This document shows positions 24,376 to 35,000 of a stretch of 64,000 bases of DNA, piece by piece. The notes beneath the pieces are model-generated. The model did not search any database and was not told the DNA's origin. It worked only from the letters and a program-made list of their open reading frames with translations. The position numbers and the translations under genes are program-made. Source of the DNA: Membranipora membranacea (taxonomy: Eukaryota; Bryozoa; Gymnolaemata; Cheilostomatida; Membraniporidae); NCBI GenBank assembly GCA_914767715.1, contig OU612067.1, positions 23,472,162 through 23,536,161 of the forward strand. Reading direction: 5' to 3'. Within the stretch, counting starts at the first letter, position 1, and the number at the start of each line of letters is the position of its first letter.

Positions 24376-24485
24376 GCCTACATGTCTATGAGAAATGAAG
24401 TAACCGGTTCACTGCTGATACGATGCCTTGTCACTACACTACTTAAACATGCCTGTCACAGAGATCTCTTCAGTCTCTTTGAAAT
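24376..24485 (+). CDS. Caspase p10 exon (duplicate copy), first part
   Basis: After ATATGATTGTAG the frame reads YMSMRNEVTGSLLIRCLVTT, then LLKHACHRDLFSLFEI, then GTGAGT. It equals the exon at 59410-59519 with silent changes only in what I compared. YMSMRN aligns with the caspase YYSWRN segment that carries the Arg of the S1 pocket. No upstream p20 exon is present on this strand, so this is a fragment or an exon recruited by an unseen transcript. Confidence 0.75.
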
Positions 24486-24935
24486 CGTGAGTGAGACTTT
24501 ATCATAAACTGTTATTTTCTGGAATTGAAGAAATATACGAAAGTGAAGTACATTACACGGCGCCAAAATATTATGAATATAGTTTCGTTGCGCAATGATT
24601 TTACTGGCGTTGCAAGGTTATTTTATTTCTAAAATATAACTCATAATAATATACTTGCGATCATAATTGACTCCTAATGGTTGTTAACGACCGACCGAGT
24701 GATGGTATATTTCCCCAACAATTTATGAACCACATAATCTGGGGGGGGGGGGGAATTAGTTAAGATGAATCCCATATCTTATTTGACCATGACCACCTAG
24801 AATTTTTCTCAAACTTGTTTGTTTGGACCGCTAACAAAGTAACAAGGGAGGGACTTGTCTTAGTCATGAAGATCCAACAAATGTGAAATATCATATTCAC
24901 AAATATACTATTGAGACACTACTGTGTGTTGCAGG

Positions 24936-25078
24936 TACAGGACAGAGTAAGCGGAGAGAGTAAATCATTAGCAGAGAAATATCCTAATAGCTGTTCAGGG
25001 CAGACAGCTGTACCATTTAAAACATTGACAAAGGGAAGAAAGCTGTATCTGTTCCCTGGGTTCAACCCACGTCGCTAA
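24936..25078 (+). CDS. Caspase p10 terminal exon (duplicate copy)
   Basis: After GTGTGTTGCAG the frame reads VQDRVSGESKSLAEKYPNSC, then SGQTAVPFKTLTKGRKLYLF, then PGFNPRR and TAA. It aligns with the end of caspase p10 (RVN..VA..F....F..KKQIP...S.LTKELYF). Only about three residue differences from the copy at 58774-58917 (G/R, N/D, Q/K). AATAAA follows at 25430-25435. The reading frame has survived, although the gene's catalytic half is absent here. Confidence 0.75.
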
Positions 25079-25694
25079 ACACATATACCCTGCTACTGAA
25101 CACTAATATAGATAGGACTTATAGGTATACGATCAATTGAGATGTTACCACACTTTATGTTGTGTCCCTTATTCACTGGGACTTTTTATCATTATCAAAG
25201 GCATATATCTAACCATCCATGTTGAAGTAAGCCCACCATGCGGTTCTGTTCAAACATGCCTAACACTTTTAGTTAGAGTATTCTTCTCAAAAACTGGCAC
25301 AGTTTGGTTTTGTGTAAGCCTGAGAATACCGAAAGAAATTATCACAGCTGTTTGCATACTACACTATCCTCATCACCCATATTTGATTTAAACTATAATT
25401 ATATATTTTATATTATTCAAAATAGTGTAAATAAACTTTTCCTGTGAAAGAATTGTCAAACACATAGATGTGGAAGTGAAAAAATTGGCGCTTACTAAAC
25501 TTCACCATTATGAAATGTGCAGCTGAGTCATCTAGAGTTACACCCTGCTAGTGGTTAGACTGTAATAATCATGTATAGATAAGCTCCATACACTGCTAAT
25601 GTCTGTCTAATCCTAACTCATAGTGGTGCCTGCTACAGATCTCATACAGCCTGGAGCTGCATAGTTACGAGTTACATCCTTAGTCTTATAAAGA

Positions 25695-25885
25695 TCAGCT
25701 CTGATCACTGCTCGGGTCTGTTTGTGAGGCTGATGGAGCTATAGAGTTTATCTGTGTCTGAAGATGCTGCTTTTCTAATAAAAGTCTCTCTTCAGTAATC
25801 TTATTCTCTTCCAGTTTGTTAGTCAGTGACCTCATCAATGGTGTCACTAAAGTATCTAGTATATGGCAGACGCTGGCTGAGTAAA
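25695..25885 (-). CDS. brcc3: BRCC36 terminal exon: C-terminal coiled coil and stop
   Basis: Acceptor ATTATTTCAG, then VYSASVCHILDTLVTPLMRS, LTNKLEENKITEERLLLEKQ, HLQTQINSIAPSASQTDPSS, DQS and TGA at 25697-25695. The heptad-rich helix matches the C-terminal coiled coil of BRCC36, which packs against its Abraxas/Abro1 partner. The Ser/Thr-rich tail is lineage-specific. Confidence 0.85.
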
Positions 25886-27922
25886 CTGAAATATAATAAT
25901 GACAGATACCTGTTACTCTTAATTATTATGGTCTTGCTTGACTGGCCCACAAAATGCTTGGAATTGTGATATGCGAGGCTACACACACCCACTTTCCATA
26001 CCTTGTGCAAACATTGCCATGTGACTGAGCAATGAGTAAGGACCAATGACCGATCAAATGTGCTGCATTGAACCAACTGGCCAATGACAGAAGCGTAGGT
26101 TAAGATGCTAATTCACAACACCAATACGATGGTCTCTGAAAAGACGCATCGTTAGCGCACCCAACGGCGTTGTTCGGCATTGAACAACTGAGGAAGACAA
26201 TTCCACGGATCTAGTTGGCCTGTGGCCTAGGAGCAGCTTCTAGTGTATGATAGTCTATCTATTGAATAATCACAAGGTTATAACACCTCAGCAACAACGA
26301 GTTTTAGATGAAAATGGAAAAATAATGTGACACCGAGGTTTTGGGGTTTTGTGGAGAGTCGGAGGTATGGTCTGCCAAGTGGAGAATGCAGCGGGAATAT
26401 CACTTGGGAGCTTTTTTTATCGTTCCAGCCTCCAGGCACCTTAGGTGTGTATTCTTCCATATAAACACAATTTTGAGTATGATATTTGAACTGTTCGCAG
26501 TACCATGCAACGAAAATCAAACCAACTACTTTCTTTTTGATAAAAACAATAGTCATGGGTATATCAGATATCACACTCACCTGAAGAGTTATAAACCTGT
26601 GTTACTAGATTACTATCTTTATCAGCTGGTATTGTGGAGCGGTAGGCTATACTCTCTTCTGTTAGTAAAACTTTAGGTAAGGAAATAAGGCTATGTAGAT
26701 TATGTGCTTCATAAGTCAGTTTCTTGTCCACGTAGAGTGGTACTTCTTTTCTGTCAAACCTGAAAATAGAGAAGCTAAGTCCGGCATGTGTGTTTATGAC
26801 TCATCAAACCAGTTCAATTAAATATTTCATTATTGTTGGCAAAGTAACTTAGATGTATGTTAAGTGCCTTTTTTTAATCAGAGATCGGCAACCCTAAATG
26901 TCTCACAATTCCTCAGAACCTCACAGCAAGAAAATGTTACGAAACTTACTCATGAGGGTTACTCGTTTTCTGTACAGACTGAAAACATGTCACTTGGATC
27001 TGTGATTCCTAAAACAGAACCATCTCTTATTACAGGTAGGTAAGTAATGGATATCTGAGCATGTCATGTAAGAGTCGCACTCCCAGCTGAAAGTGAGTAA
27101 TTGAGGTATAAGAGCTCATCTTATGCTGGGTCAGAAAAAAAACCCTCACTAAACCGACAAATAACGTAACACGAAAAATAGTCTACCTGTGTGGTTTTAT
27201 CGATATTAAATACTGAAAAGATAACTCCAACAAAACAAGGATCCATCATCTGATAGTCAGCCTGGGTTCTCACATCTACAACAAAAAGGCGGGTTCATAT
27301 TTGACATCAAAAGTAGTAAGAGTAAGAGAGGCTAGTAAAACACACCACACTAGTCATGTTGTACAAATGTAGCCCAATGCTTTCGAACGAAGTATTACCA
27401 GTAACGTGTTGCAGAGAAGTATTAGTTATTCGAGTACAGATTTGCGAGAGAGCTCAATTTTTACCGAGATAAAGTTTGTACTGATTTTGTTAAATTCACC
27501 CCTTATCATACAAGTGGACCTAATAAATAAGAGGAAATCGTAAATTGGAGTTGTTTGTAGTTCACTTCTCGAACAGGAAGTAATGCGCCGGAAATTCAAC
27601 CAGGTTGCAATTTATGTCATTTTATCATCAATCACATTTCACTTGATAATCCAATGCCACTGACAGCAAACCAGCACAATGGAGAAAGCACATAAGAGTT
27701 TCCCACAAAAATACAACTGAGAGTCACAGAATCTTTCGATGGAAATCATGTGGCCCTTTTATGTGTACCACACTAGTTGCAGACAGCTAACCTATGGCTA
27801 ACTTAATATCAACATTACGTCAATAATCGCCATACAGCAGAGTATATATATATATATATATATCATATATAAGTATATACATACATATAATTGAATATAA
27901 GTATATACATACATATAATTGA

Positions 27923-27973
<51 letters not shown>

Positions 27974-29489
27974 TAGAGTAGACATCAGATTAATAATTAC
28001 CGACATGAGAAGGCCAGACGATGATGTGTGGATGAGAGTGATACCATCCTATTACCCTCATTGGTCTCTTTAACTTCTGACCTAGACTCTGAAATAGAAA
28101 CATTACAAAGTAATCTAAACATTTGTTACTATGGCTTCTACCAAACTGGAACGACAAATGATTGATATGTAAATATATATAAGGAAGCTATATATGAAAT
28201 GTTTATAGCAAATAAAGACACTGAAGTTGTTCTAGAATTTAAGCGCATACGGTAAGAGACATCAGCTGTGATATCAAATGTTCCATGGATTCATCGAGAT
28301 GCCCTCATAGGCTAGTGATAGAACAAGCAAAAATCTGAAAGGTTGCTTAATCTACAGTCATAATTTCATGTCAGCCATATAACAAGTTTGATCCAATTTG
28401 CCTGCATTTCCCTTGCTCCAATTTCACTGGTCACGCCGCAGGTCTTTTTGCCTGCGGCGTGACCAGTGGAGAGGGAGCAACTCCAAATGCAGGCAGATTG
28501 ACCAATCTTAGCCTTGTCACGGTTGGCTACTGACAGAGCTAAACAAGGCTAGACCAAACTTGGTCCATGTCAGTCTTAATGTTGAAACATTATTTTTTCT
28601 GCACACCAAGGTAAGAAGTATTGATGCTCAACATACATCAGCATACATAGCAGCATCGCTGAGTTGTTCAGGTGATATCTCACATCTATCTTTTCATTTA
28701 GTCTGATCTCTGTAGTATCACCAACGCTGACACATGAGCCACAGAGTCATTATCTTACTGTAAAATAAATATCATATCTCCAACTGTGATCTTGCAGTTG
28801 CTTCCATATTAGTGGGGGTCCAGGTGCCTAGTTCAACATGAAAAACGGAATGACACTTACAAGTTTCTGATAATGAATTCTGACACACAGGCTAACCTAT
28901 TCGTATACTATGTGTAATACTTTTTCTATGCTCAGTGCTGAACCATCATCGCAGAGTAAGAGGGAGTCTATGTATGATGACAAAATTCAGCTAAAGTCAT
29001 GAATTCCCCCCTTACACCCCTTTATACATCTCATGTCTACTACTGTATTTGTAATCTCATCATCTTAAAGGTGGAGAATTTTGATCGAAGTGAAAGAGTG
29101 AAAGAGCTAATGTCAGGTCATATCACACATATCATGTGATATACTATTGCATGTACATCTCTGATCGAGGGAGAGTGAACTAATTCACTTAGCATGAGTA
29201 CCATCGGTGTGACAACCCAAGTTCATTTTCATTAATTAAGAGTGGGTACAGGTTAGGTACTTGTACTAAATTGACTCTAATGATCAGAGATACACACGAT
29301 GTCAGTGTGAGGTGATGTGGTACCTATGACATTGTCTCTCTCCCTAATCAATCGGAGCTAACGCATTGGCTAGATATTGGGTATAGTAGCAAAATAGATA
29401 ACATACATCACCAATGAGGAGTCCCATTATCTCCTCTCTTTCAGTAGAACATAGACATCGGACGCTACCACACATCCACTAGCAGACAT
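25695..29489 (-). CDS. brcc3: BRCC36 (BRCC3) homologue, JAMM/MPN+ deubiquitinase
   Basis: BRCC36 is the Lys63-specific deubiquitinase of the BRISC and BRCA1-A complexes. Seven minus-strand exons were placed: 29489-29407, 28757-28637, 28088-28001, 27275-27187, 27008-26950, 26759-26581 and 25885-25695; the last five join in compatible phases. Family landmarks: EREEIMGLLIGD (with the catalytic Glu), VILQRSD, EISPEQLSDAA, GWYHSHPHIIVWPSHVD (JAMM zinc site H-x-H-x7-S-x2-D, complete), VRTQADYQMMDPCFVGVIFS, VTCFQSVQ, ISLPKVLLTEESIAYR, and a C-terminal coiled coil (LTNKLEENKITEERLLLEKQ). The order is the same as in human BRCC3. Exons 1 and 2 carry frame lesions (separate entry). It converges tail-to-tail with the p10 duplicate at 24.4-25.1 kb. 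Confidence 0.9.
26581..26759 (-). CDS. brcc3: BRCC36 exon 6
   Basis: Reads FDRKEVPLYVDKKLTYEAHN, LHSLISLPKVLLTEESIAYR, STIPADKDSNLVTQVYNSS between TATTTTCAG and G|GTGAGTG. It corresponds to the human segment with IPIHIVPH, VELPKILCQEEQDAYR and DSVTKIHN. Length 179, phase 1 to phase 1. Confidence 0.85.
26950..27008 (-). CDS. brcc3: BRCC36 exon 5
   Basis: A 59-base exon reading ESQIQVTCFQSVQKTSNPH between TTTTAG and GA|GTAAGT. Matches the VLYTCFQSIQAQK strand of human BRCC36. The insert that follows in the human protein is absent. Confidence 0.85.
27187..27275 (-). CDS. brcc3: BRCC36 exon 4
   Basis: Reads VRTQADYQMMDPCFVGVIFS then VFNIDKTTQ. Its first two bases complete the JAMM Asp codon begun in exon 3. 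Nearly the same as the human VRTQAMYQMMDQGFVGLIFS. Confidence 0.9.
27842..27975. repeat. TA-rich microsatellite with a 32-bp duplication
   Basis: Long (TA)n runs surround two copies of AAGTATATACATACATATAA followed by TTGAATAT. It lies in a BRCC36 intron. The Ile/Tyr-rich open frame it creates is an artefact. Confidence 0.95.
28001..28088 (-). CDS. brcc3: BRCC36 exon 3, JAMM zinc site
   Basis: Reads SLGQKLKRPMRVIGWYHSHP then HIIVWPSHV, ending one base into the Asp codon. Both His, the Ser and the Asp needed for zinc binding and catalysis are present. It ends 26 bases from a long TA microsatellite (27842-27975) in the following intron. Confidence 0.92.
28388..28505. mobile_element. MITE-like hairpin, copy 2
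   Basis: A perfect 18-base inverted repeat, CACTGGTCACGCCGCAGG (28425-28442) and its complement (28451-28468), encloses only eight bases. The outer arms (TTTGCCTGCATTT...GGAGCAA) continue the stem imperfectly to about 28398 and 28498. Related to 17308-17395. It lies in the region of BRCC36 introns 2-3. Confidence 0.75.
28637..29489 (-). pseudogene. brcc3: Damaged N-terminal exons 1-2 of the BRCC36 homologue
   Basis: Exon 1 (29489-29407): an ATG opens MSASGCVVASD, but the family segment STEREEIMGLLIGD lies in another frame, and about seven family residues between the two are missing. Exon 2 (28757-28637): VAHVSALVILQRSD is followed by an extra T, and KDRCEISPEQLSDAAMYAD continues in the shifted frame after a TGA where BRCC36 has Arg. 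Splicing at the best acceptor (TTTACAG) would also give an immediate TAA. Both exons keep good GTATGT donors. Either the gene is dying, or the assembly has errors here, or an unseen alternative 5' exon is used. Confidence 0.65.
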
Positions 29490-29880
29490 AATTACGCACT
29501 GCCAACTACTACCCTGCAACAAACAAAGATAACTCTCATGTATTATATAGCTGATCAGTTTACTAAACAAATAATGTAACAGTTAAAAAAGGGTGCAAAT
29601 GAAAGTTTAAATTGATTATTTTTAGAGCATTTGAAAAAAATATTTGTACAGCTGACATGGTGCAACTCTCACTGAGGCCCGTGATTTGTTGATTTTACCC
29701 GTGACTCGTTGATTTTTCCCGTGATTCGTTGATTTTTAGACCTTTTTTGATACCATTTTTATTTTCAACCAATGGGACTTAAGCTAGAGAGTAGAGTAAA
29801 ATAACCTCATATAAGTCTTGGTACAGTTATCGAGTGTCCCAGTGGCCAAGGCCTCAACGCACACAGTTCTTTCACTAGAC
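29490..29880. other. Upstream flank of the BRCC36 homologue
   Basis: Contains three imperfect copies of TGATTCGTTGATTTT-type sequence (29680-29740). No exon recognised. Confidence 0.4.
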
Positions 29881-29886
29881 ATTAAA

Positions 29887-30275
29887 AAATAAAGCACAGT
29901 TGTGCTGTAGTATGTAGGATAGGACCAGGGGAACGATGTCTGGGAACCTCTCTTCAGACATGTTCCAAAACACATATGAGACTTGTATAACAAAAGGCTT
30001 TTTGTACTTGAACCAAGGACAGTAGAGACCATAACTCTATGGTAGAGACTAGCTCCTTGCACTAACTTACTGAGTTGCCAGGGTAGGCCTATTATTATCC
30101 TCAATGAAATTTGAATTGACAAATTCTTATTTAATTATATCATGACTTCAATATTATTTCCATTACAAAATAAAGTACACCTATGCTGTAGTATGTTGGA
30201 TAGGCCCTGGGGGCCGATGTCAGGGAGACATGCCCCAATGCACCTATGAGAGTTGTGTAACAAAAGGCCTTTTGT
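29887..30275. repeat. Two diverged copies of a 110-120 bp repeat
   Basis: 29887-30008 and 30169-30275 share AAATAAAG.ACA, GCTGTAGTATGT.GGATAGG, CGATGTC.GGGA and TAACAAAAGGC.TTTTG. Unknown family, probably short dispersed elements inserted in the same orientation. Confidence 0.8.
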
Positions 30276-30279
30276 TTGG

Positions 30280-31430
30280 TGAACAAAGGAGTACAATGGC
30301 AGGCAAAGTGTGCTTGTCTGAATAGTGAATGCATGTTGTTGGATTCATGTGATTGCATGCTGGGGCGCGTGTATGCTAGGCTCAGCTCTCTACTTTTGCT
30401 ACACTCATTTGTGGGTATACACAATCCACCCGCTGCTATGATATGTAGGAACTACTGGTAAAGGGTATTTCACAACTGTACTTTATTTTGTAGGGTCACC
30501 TCAGGGCCTTATTATACATGTTTAGTAAAAAATTATCAGTTCAGATCAAAATCATTCTACTGTTTTAAATTACTGCTGTACTTACTAGAAAATGTGTTGT
30601 CTCTGATTGAAGGCAACACATCGGCTTAATCAATGAGTAAGAGGGACTTCTTGGCTACATAATATTGTACTCATCTGACTTTCCAGTTTCCACTTGCCAG
30701 TATGCTCTTTTAGACGATGATCTCTAACTATTTACTAGGGAGTTCTCTTCAGAGCATATGAACAGAAGATTTAGAGATCAACCTGACAGGAAATAGTTAT
30801 ATTAATAGGCTGCACCCATGATACAAGATGATTCATAGAGTAATAAAATTTACCTGTAGTGTTTAAAACTATGGACTATCTACAAAATCAAAACTAAACT
30901 AAGGAAGACACTTGTGACTTTATTATTATTTATTAACAAGGCTAAGAGCTACAATATATCAGGAAAAGATAGCTTTGCTTTCATATATTGATTGTCAGCT
31001 TGTAACCTTCTTAGCATAAATAGCTTGATGTGAGTCTGAGGCCCATCAGAAGGTTACCTTGGCCATTGCTAGAATAAATGCAATCTCTCTGCAGTCTCTG
31101 TCTGTCTGTTACACTCTGTCTGTCTGTCATTGTTGTGTTAATTATGAATTAGTTAGGTTATTCAAGGAGTAACAGGTTTCTTCTGTGACTCCTTTGGTAA
31201 GTTGGGTACATACTAATTTAGGAATGTTGGAAACAGGGAGAATGGAAATGAAACGACCTGTCTGAAGAAGGATCAGATGGACTCAAACCAAGGAGTTTGA
31301 CAACCATTGCATGGTACTTTCTCCTATATCTTCCTAGTGTTTGTTGGCTGTCTACCATAGCCAAGTGCTTGTCCTATATTGCCCGAGAGTTTATTGACTC
31401 ACAATCTTAGTAAGGTGCTTTTTGTTTTTA
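30280..31430. other. Gap before the first recognisable CUB exon
   Basis: A short (TCTG)n tract lies near 31097-31130. No signal-peptide exon, promoter or CUB half-module could be found, so the 5' end of the CUB gene is either further upstream or in small exons that I cannot see. Confidence 0.4.
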
Positions 31431-31437
31431 TTTGTAG

Positions 31438-32073
31438 AGTGCTGCGGTGAGTTGTCAGGTGAGACAGGAAATTTCAGATTCCCACCTGTTCAGCATGATA
31501 GCTATCCGCATGGAGTTAGCTGTTTCTGGAGAATTGTCACCAGCCTGAATAAGGTAAACAAATACAGAGTTGTGTTCCCTGTGTTCATTTCTACCATACC
31601 TGAATCAAAATTGAAAATGATTTGCTTTCTGCAGTATTTTTGTCGCATAAGTTTATCTGTTACAGGGGAGACAACATATAAAACATATAACATGATAAAA
31701 CATAGTTGGACATGATTTCCTGAAGATTACAAGCTAGAATTGCATTGTGGGATAAGTGCTGCCATAACCTTTGGCATATAGACTAATTGATGTATAAACG
31801 TTGTGTTTTTGTGCTAACTTGTGACATACATTTGTTGATGCCTAGATGTCCTCCGCTTATACAAGTAAAATTTTTTCATGGAGGATTTTTTTACTTTTTT
31901 TCTCAACCTATTAGAAAATCACGTCACTTAGCAGATAAAAAGATATTTGGATTTTTGTTTTCAGGGAGTTGATAACATCACCTCAACACACAACCAACTG
32001 TATTTATGGTTTAAGACTGACTCATCAGTGAGCACACAAGGGTTCGCTGTTACATGGACCTCACAGACTCCAG
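31438..32073 (+). CDS. CUB module 1 (shortened)
   Basis: Exons 31438-31553 ([19 protein letters not shown] ... [11 protein letters not shown]) and 31965-32073 ([28 protein letters not shown]). The middle of the domain (third Cys, YDYLE, DG, fourth Cys) is absent from the intron, yet the two exons join in frame (phase 0). Either a middle exon was lost or this is a genuinely short module. Confidence 0.75.
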
Positions 32074-35000
32074 GTGGGTCTAATTGATAGTATCTAATGA
32101 TGCAGTTTAACAGTGAATAATCAAGAACCAGAAAAACTAAAGGTGGAGCTAAGCCCACCTCTTGTGAAGTCTAGGCATATGGGCTGCATAAAGATTGAAT
32201 CAGGAGAGAGTGATGACTAGGACAGGTCTGGCTTGGTTGCCGGTGTAGGCTGTAGCTTTGCAAACCAGCAACTGGGTGGTCAGCACACTAGTAACAGACT
32301 ATCTGACCAGTATGCTGACCGGTACGTTCACCAGTACGCTGACCTGTACGCTGACCAGTACGCTGACCAGTACGCTGACCTGTACGCTGTCCAGTACGCT
32401 GACCAGTACGCTGACCGGTACGCTGACCAGTACGCTGACCAGTACGCTCACCAGTACGCTGACCAGTACGCTGACCAGTACGCTCACCAGTACGCTCACC
32501 AGTACGCTCACCAGTGCGCTCACCAGTACGCTCACCAGTTCGCTCACCAGTACGCTCACCAGTACGCTCACCAGTACGCTCACCAGTACGCTCACCAGTA
32601 CGCTCACCAGTACGCTCACCAGTACGCTCACCAGTACGCTCACCAGTGCGCTCACCAGTACGCTCACCAGTACGCTCACCAGTACGCTCACCAGTACGCT
32701 CACCAGTACGCTCACCAGTACGCTCACCAGTACGCTCACCAGTACGCTCACCAGTACGCTGACCAGTACGCTGACCACGTCTTTCAAGCTCAGTTTTTTA
32801 TGTTCCATTTTTTGTATTCATTTATGCTAACCCAAATCATAAAAAAAACTAACAAAAAAATAGTTGTTTTACTCGATTAAGAAAAGTCTTAATTACAATG
32901 CCTCCGTCCAAGAGCACTTATCCAAGCATATATGCTACCACCAAGCAAATTTTGATTATAAGAAATTGAAGAGATAAGAAATGGAAGGTCAGATGTCACT
33001 TTTAAGTAATTGTTCTGAAACTGAACTATTTCTCTACTTTTCTTTTTGCAGTTTGCGGTGGTGATATTGGAGATGAGACCAGTGGTTCTATCTCGAGTCC
33101 AGGATATCCTGGTAACTACCCAATCAACAGAACATGTGTGTGGACTATACGCGTACCTGCTGGTAATAACATACATGTACACTTTGTTGGTGTGGATTTA
33201 GAAGCTCATTCTAAATGCAGATAGGACTAACTTGAGGTAATGAAGTTTTCCACAGCTATTTATGAGGTTTCCCATAGTCATTTATGAAGTTTTCCACAGT
33301 CATTCATGAGGTTTTCCACAGTCATTCATGAGGTTTTTCAACCCAATTTATGGGGGGATGGGTTTTTTTGCAAGGATTGAAGTTTCACTTTGTATTCACA
33401 GATCATGTTAGGTTAGCTCATATTTGTACTCTGCATTGGATACACTGATTCATTTTGATTAATAAGTTACAGCGCAGATAATTTACAGAATTTCTCACTG
33501 CCAAAGAAACTATGATCCTCAATTGTTTCTACCAAGCCACAGCACCAATGATCAGTGCTAAAGGATGATCATAAAATATTATTTACTGTAAGTGAATTAT
33601 GGCTGCATTGCTAATATAATCTTACTAATTTTATTGTTGTCTCCCCTGTTGATAGTTCAGGACGGGTTTGAGAGAGACAGACTCGCTTATACAGAGATAC
33701 TGTAACAATACTACACCAGATAACATCATAGTCGAAGGAAATGAGCTCTACATCAAATTCAGCTCAGATATCAGCCTCCAACATAACGGGTTCATGGTCA
33801 CCTGGAATGCTGTCCCATCTGGTAAAAAGCTAAGTTTTGCATGTTATAGACTGGTCATACATCACAGGATGGCATTTATCCAACTGTTTGGTTGCAAGTG
33901 TCTTTAACAAAGAGCAGTAGCAGTATGATTTGGTGATTACATATATGCGGTATGGAACTCTATCAAGTTGAAGGATATATTTGTGGAAATTTGCCTGCAA
34001 TTTTAGAAGTTAAGTTTTACATATCTTAACCCTTTATTATCATCCTGTTTACATTACAGCACCCAATTGTGGAGGAAACCTCAATTTGACGGATGGAATT
34101 CTCATCTCTCCAAACTATCCTAATCACTACGATCACAACGGTGACTGCGTGTGGGTTATCTCGATCCCTGTCAATGAGAGAATTGCTCTTAACTTCACTG
34201 ACTTTGCTATGGAATCGTCCGCTACTTGTGCTTTTCATTATATTGAGGTGTAAACACTGTCTTTCCCACATTGATTCACCAAATTTAGTTTTAGGATATT
34301 TTGAGAGATTGACCAGTGTCGTGCGATGTTTACTAGTGTTCATTAAAGAGAAAGTTTTCGATAGGATAAGCAAATATTTAGGTCCTCCCAAAACTAAACT
34401 GCCATGATTTGTTATGAGCATTGAGTTTTCTAATCAGAGAATTAATTTATTATGATCCAATGTATCTAGGTATTCTGTCAAAATAAATAGCTATGTTAAA
34501 AAGTCTTGATCGATATGGCCTTTCTTTTCTTAGTCTTAATTTGCCAAATTGTCTGCATAGTTTGCAAAGCTCTGTTCCTTCTCTGAGCCCCAAACCTAGA
34601 CCAAAGCCAAGATCAAGTAAGGCATGGTTCATAGTTCTATGTTTGTTTTCTAGGTACATGATGGTACTGCTGATACATCGCCACAATTTGGTAAGTTCTG
34701 TGGAACCTCCTTCCCTGCAATGATCACCAGCACTGGACCAAACTTGTATGTCAGATTCCATTCAGACTCCAGTGTGAACAACCGAGGGTTTAGAGCTACC
34801 TGGACTGTTGGTGAGTAATTTCATTCAATAAACCGGCAAGGGGGAACTTCCCACATAAAAACTCACCGCTGTTACGATTTTTGGGGCCTATTCATATAAA
34901 ACTTAGCTGCAAGTGTTACAATTCTTCATGAATGTACAATCAGACAACGATGTACTGTGAATTCAAGTTGGTGGATTTTGTTCCATCTTTATTGTACAAC

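Larger units (their letters stand above)
24358..25468 (+). repeat. Segmental duplicate (inverted) of the 3' end of the Roc-COR-caspase gene
   Basis: Matches 58374-59530 in reverse orientation: both coding exons, the ends of the intron between them, the 3' UTR and the poly(A) signal region. Similarity starts just before the acceptor of the p10 exon (ATATGATTGTAG) and stops after CAAACACATAGATG. Upstream of 24358 the sequences differ, so no p20 exons accompany this copy. Confidence 0.9.

Noticed and set aside
27891-28073. Small Ile/Tyr-rich open frame
   Set aside because: Product of the TA microsatellite, and antisense to the BRCC36 JAMM exon.
30140-30461. Open frames on both strands next to the CUB gene, considered as its first exons
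   Set aside because: They lie over a duplicated non-coding repeat and show neither signal peptide nor CUB pattern.
32514-32762. Arg-Ser-Pro repeat resembling an SR-rich protein
   Set aside because: Same minisatellite in a third frame, inside an intron; no exon context.
32258-32880. Long open frames of [12 protein letters not shown] and RSPV repeats, and VSVL on the other strand
   Set aside because: They are translations of the 12-bp minisatellite, open only because the unit is a multiple of three without stops.
34026-34421. 131-codon minus-strand open frame
   Set aside because: Antisense of CUB module 3's first exon and its intron.
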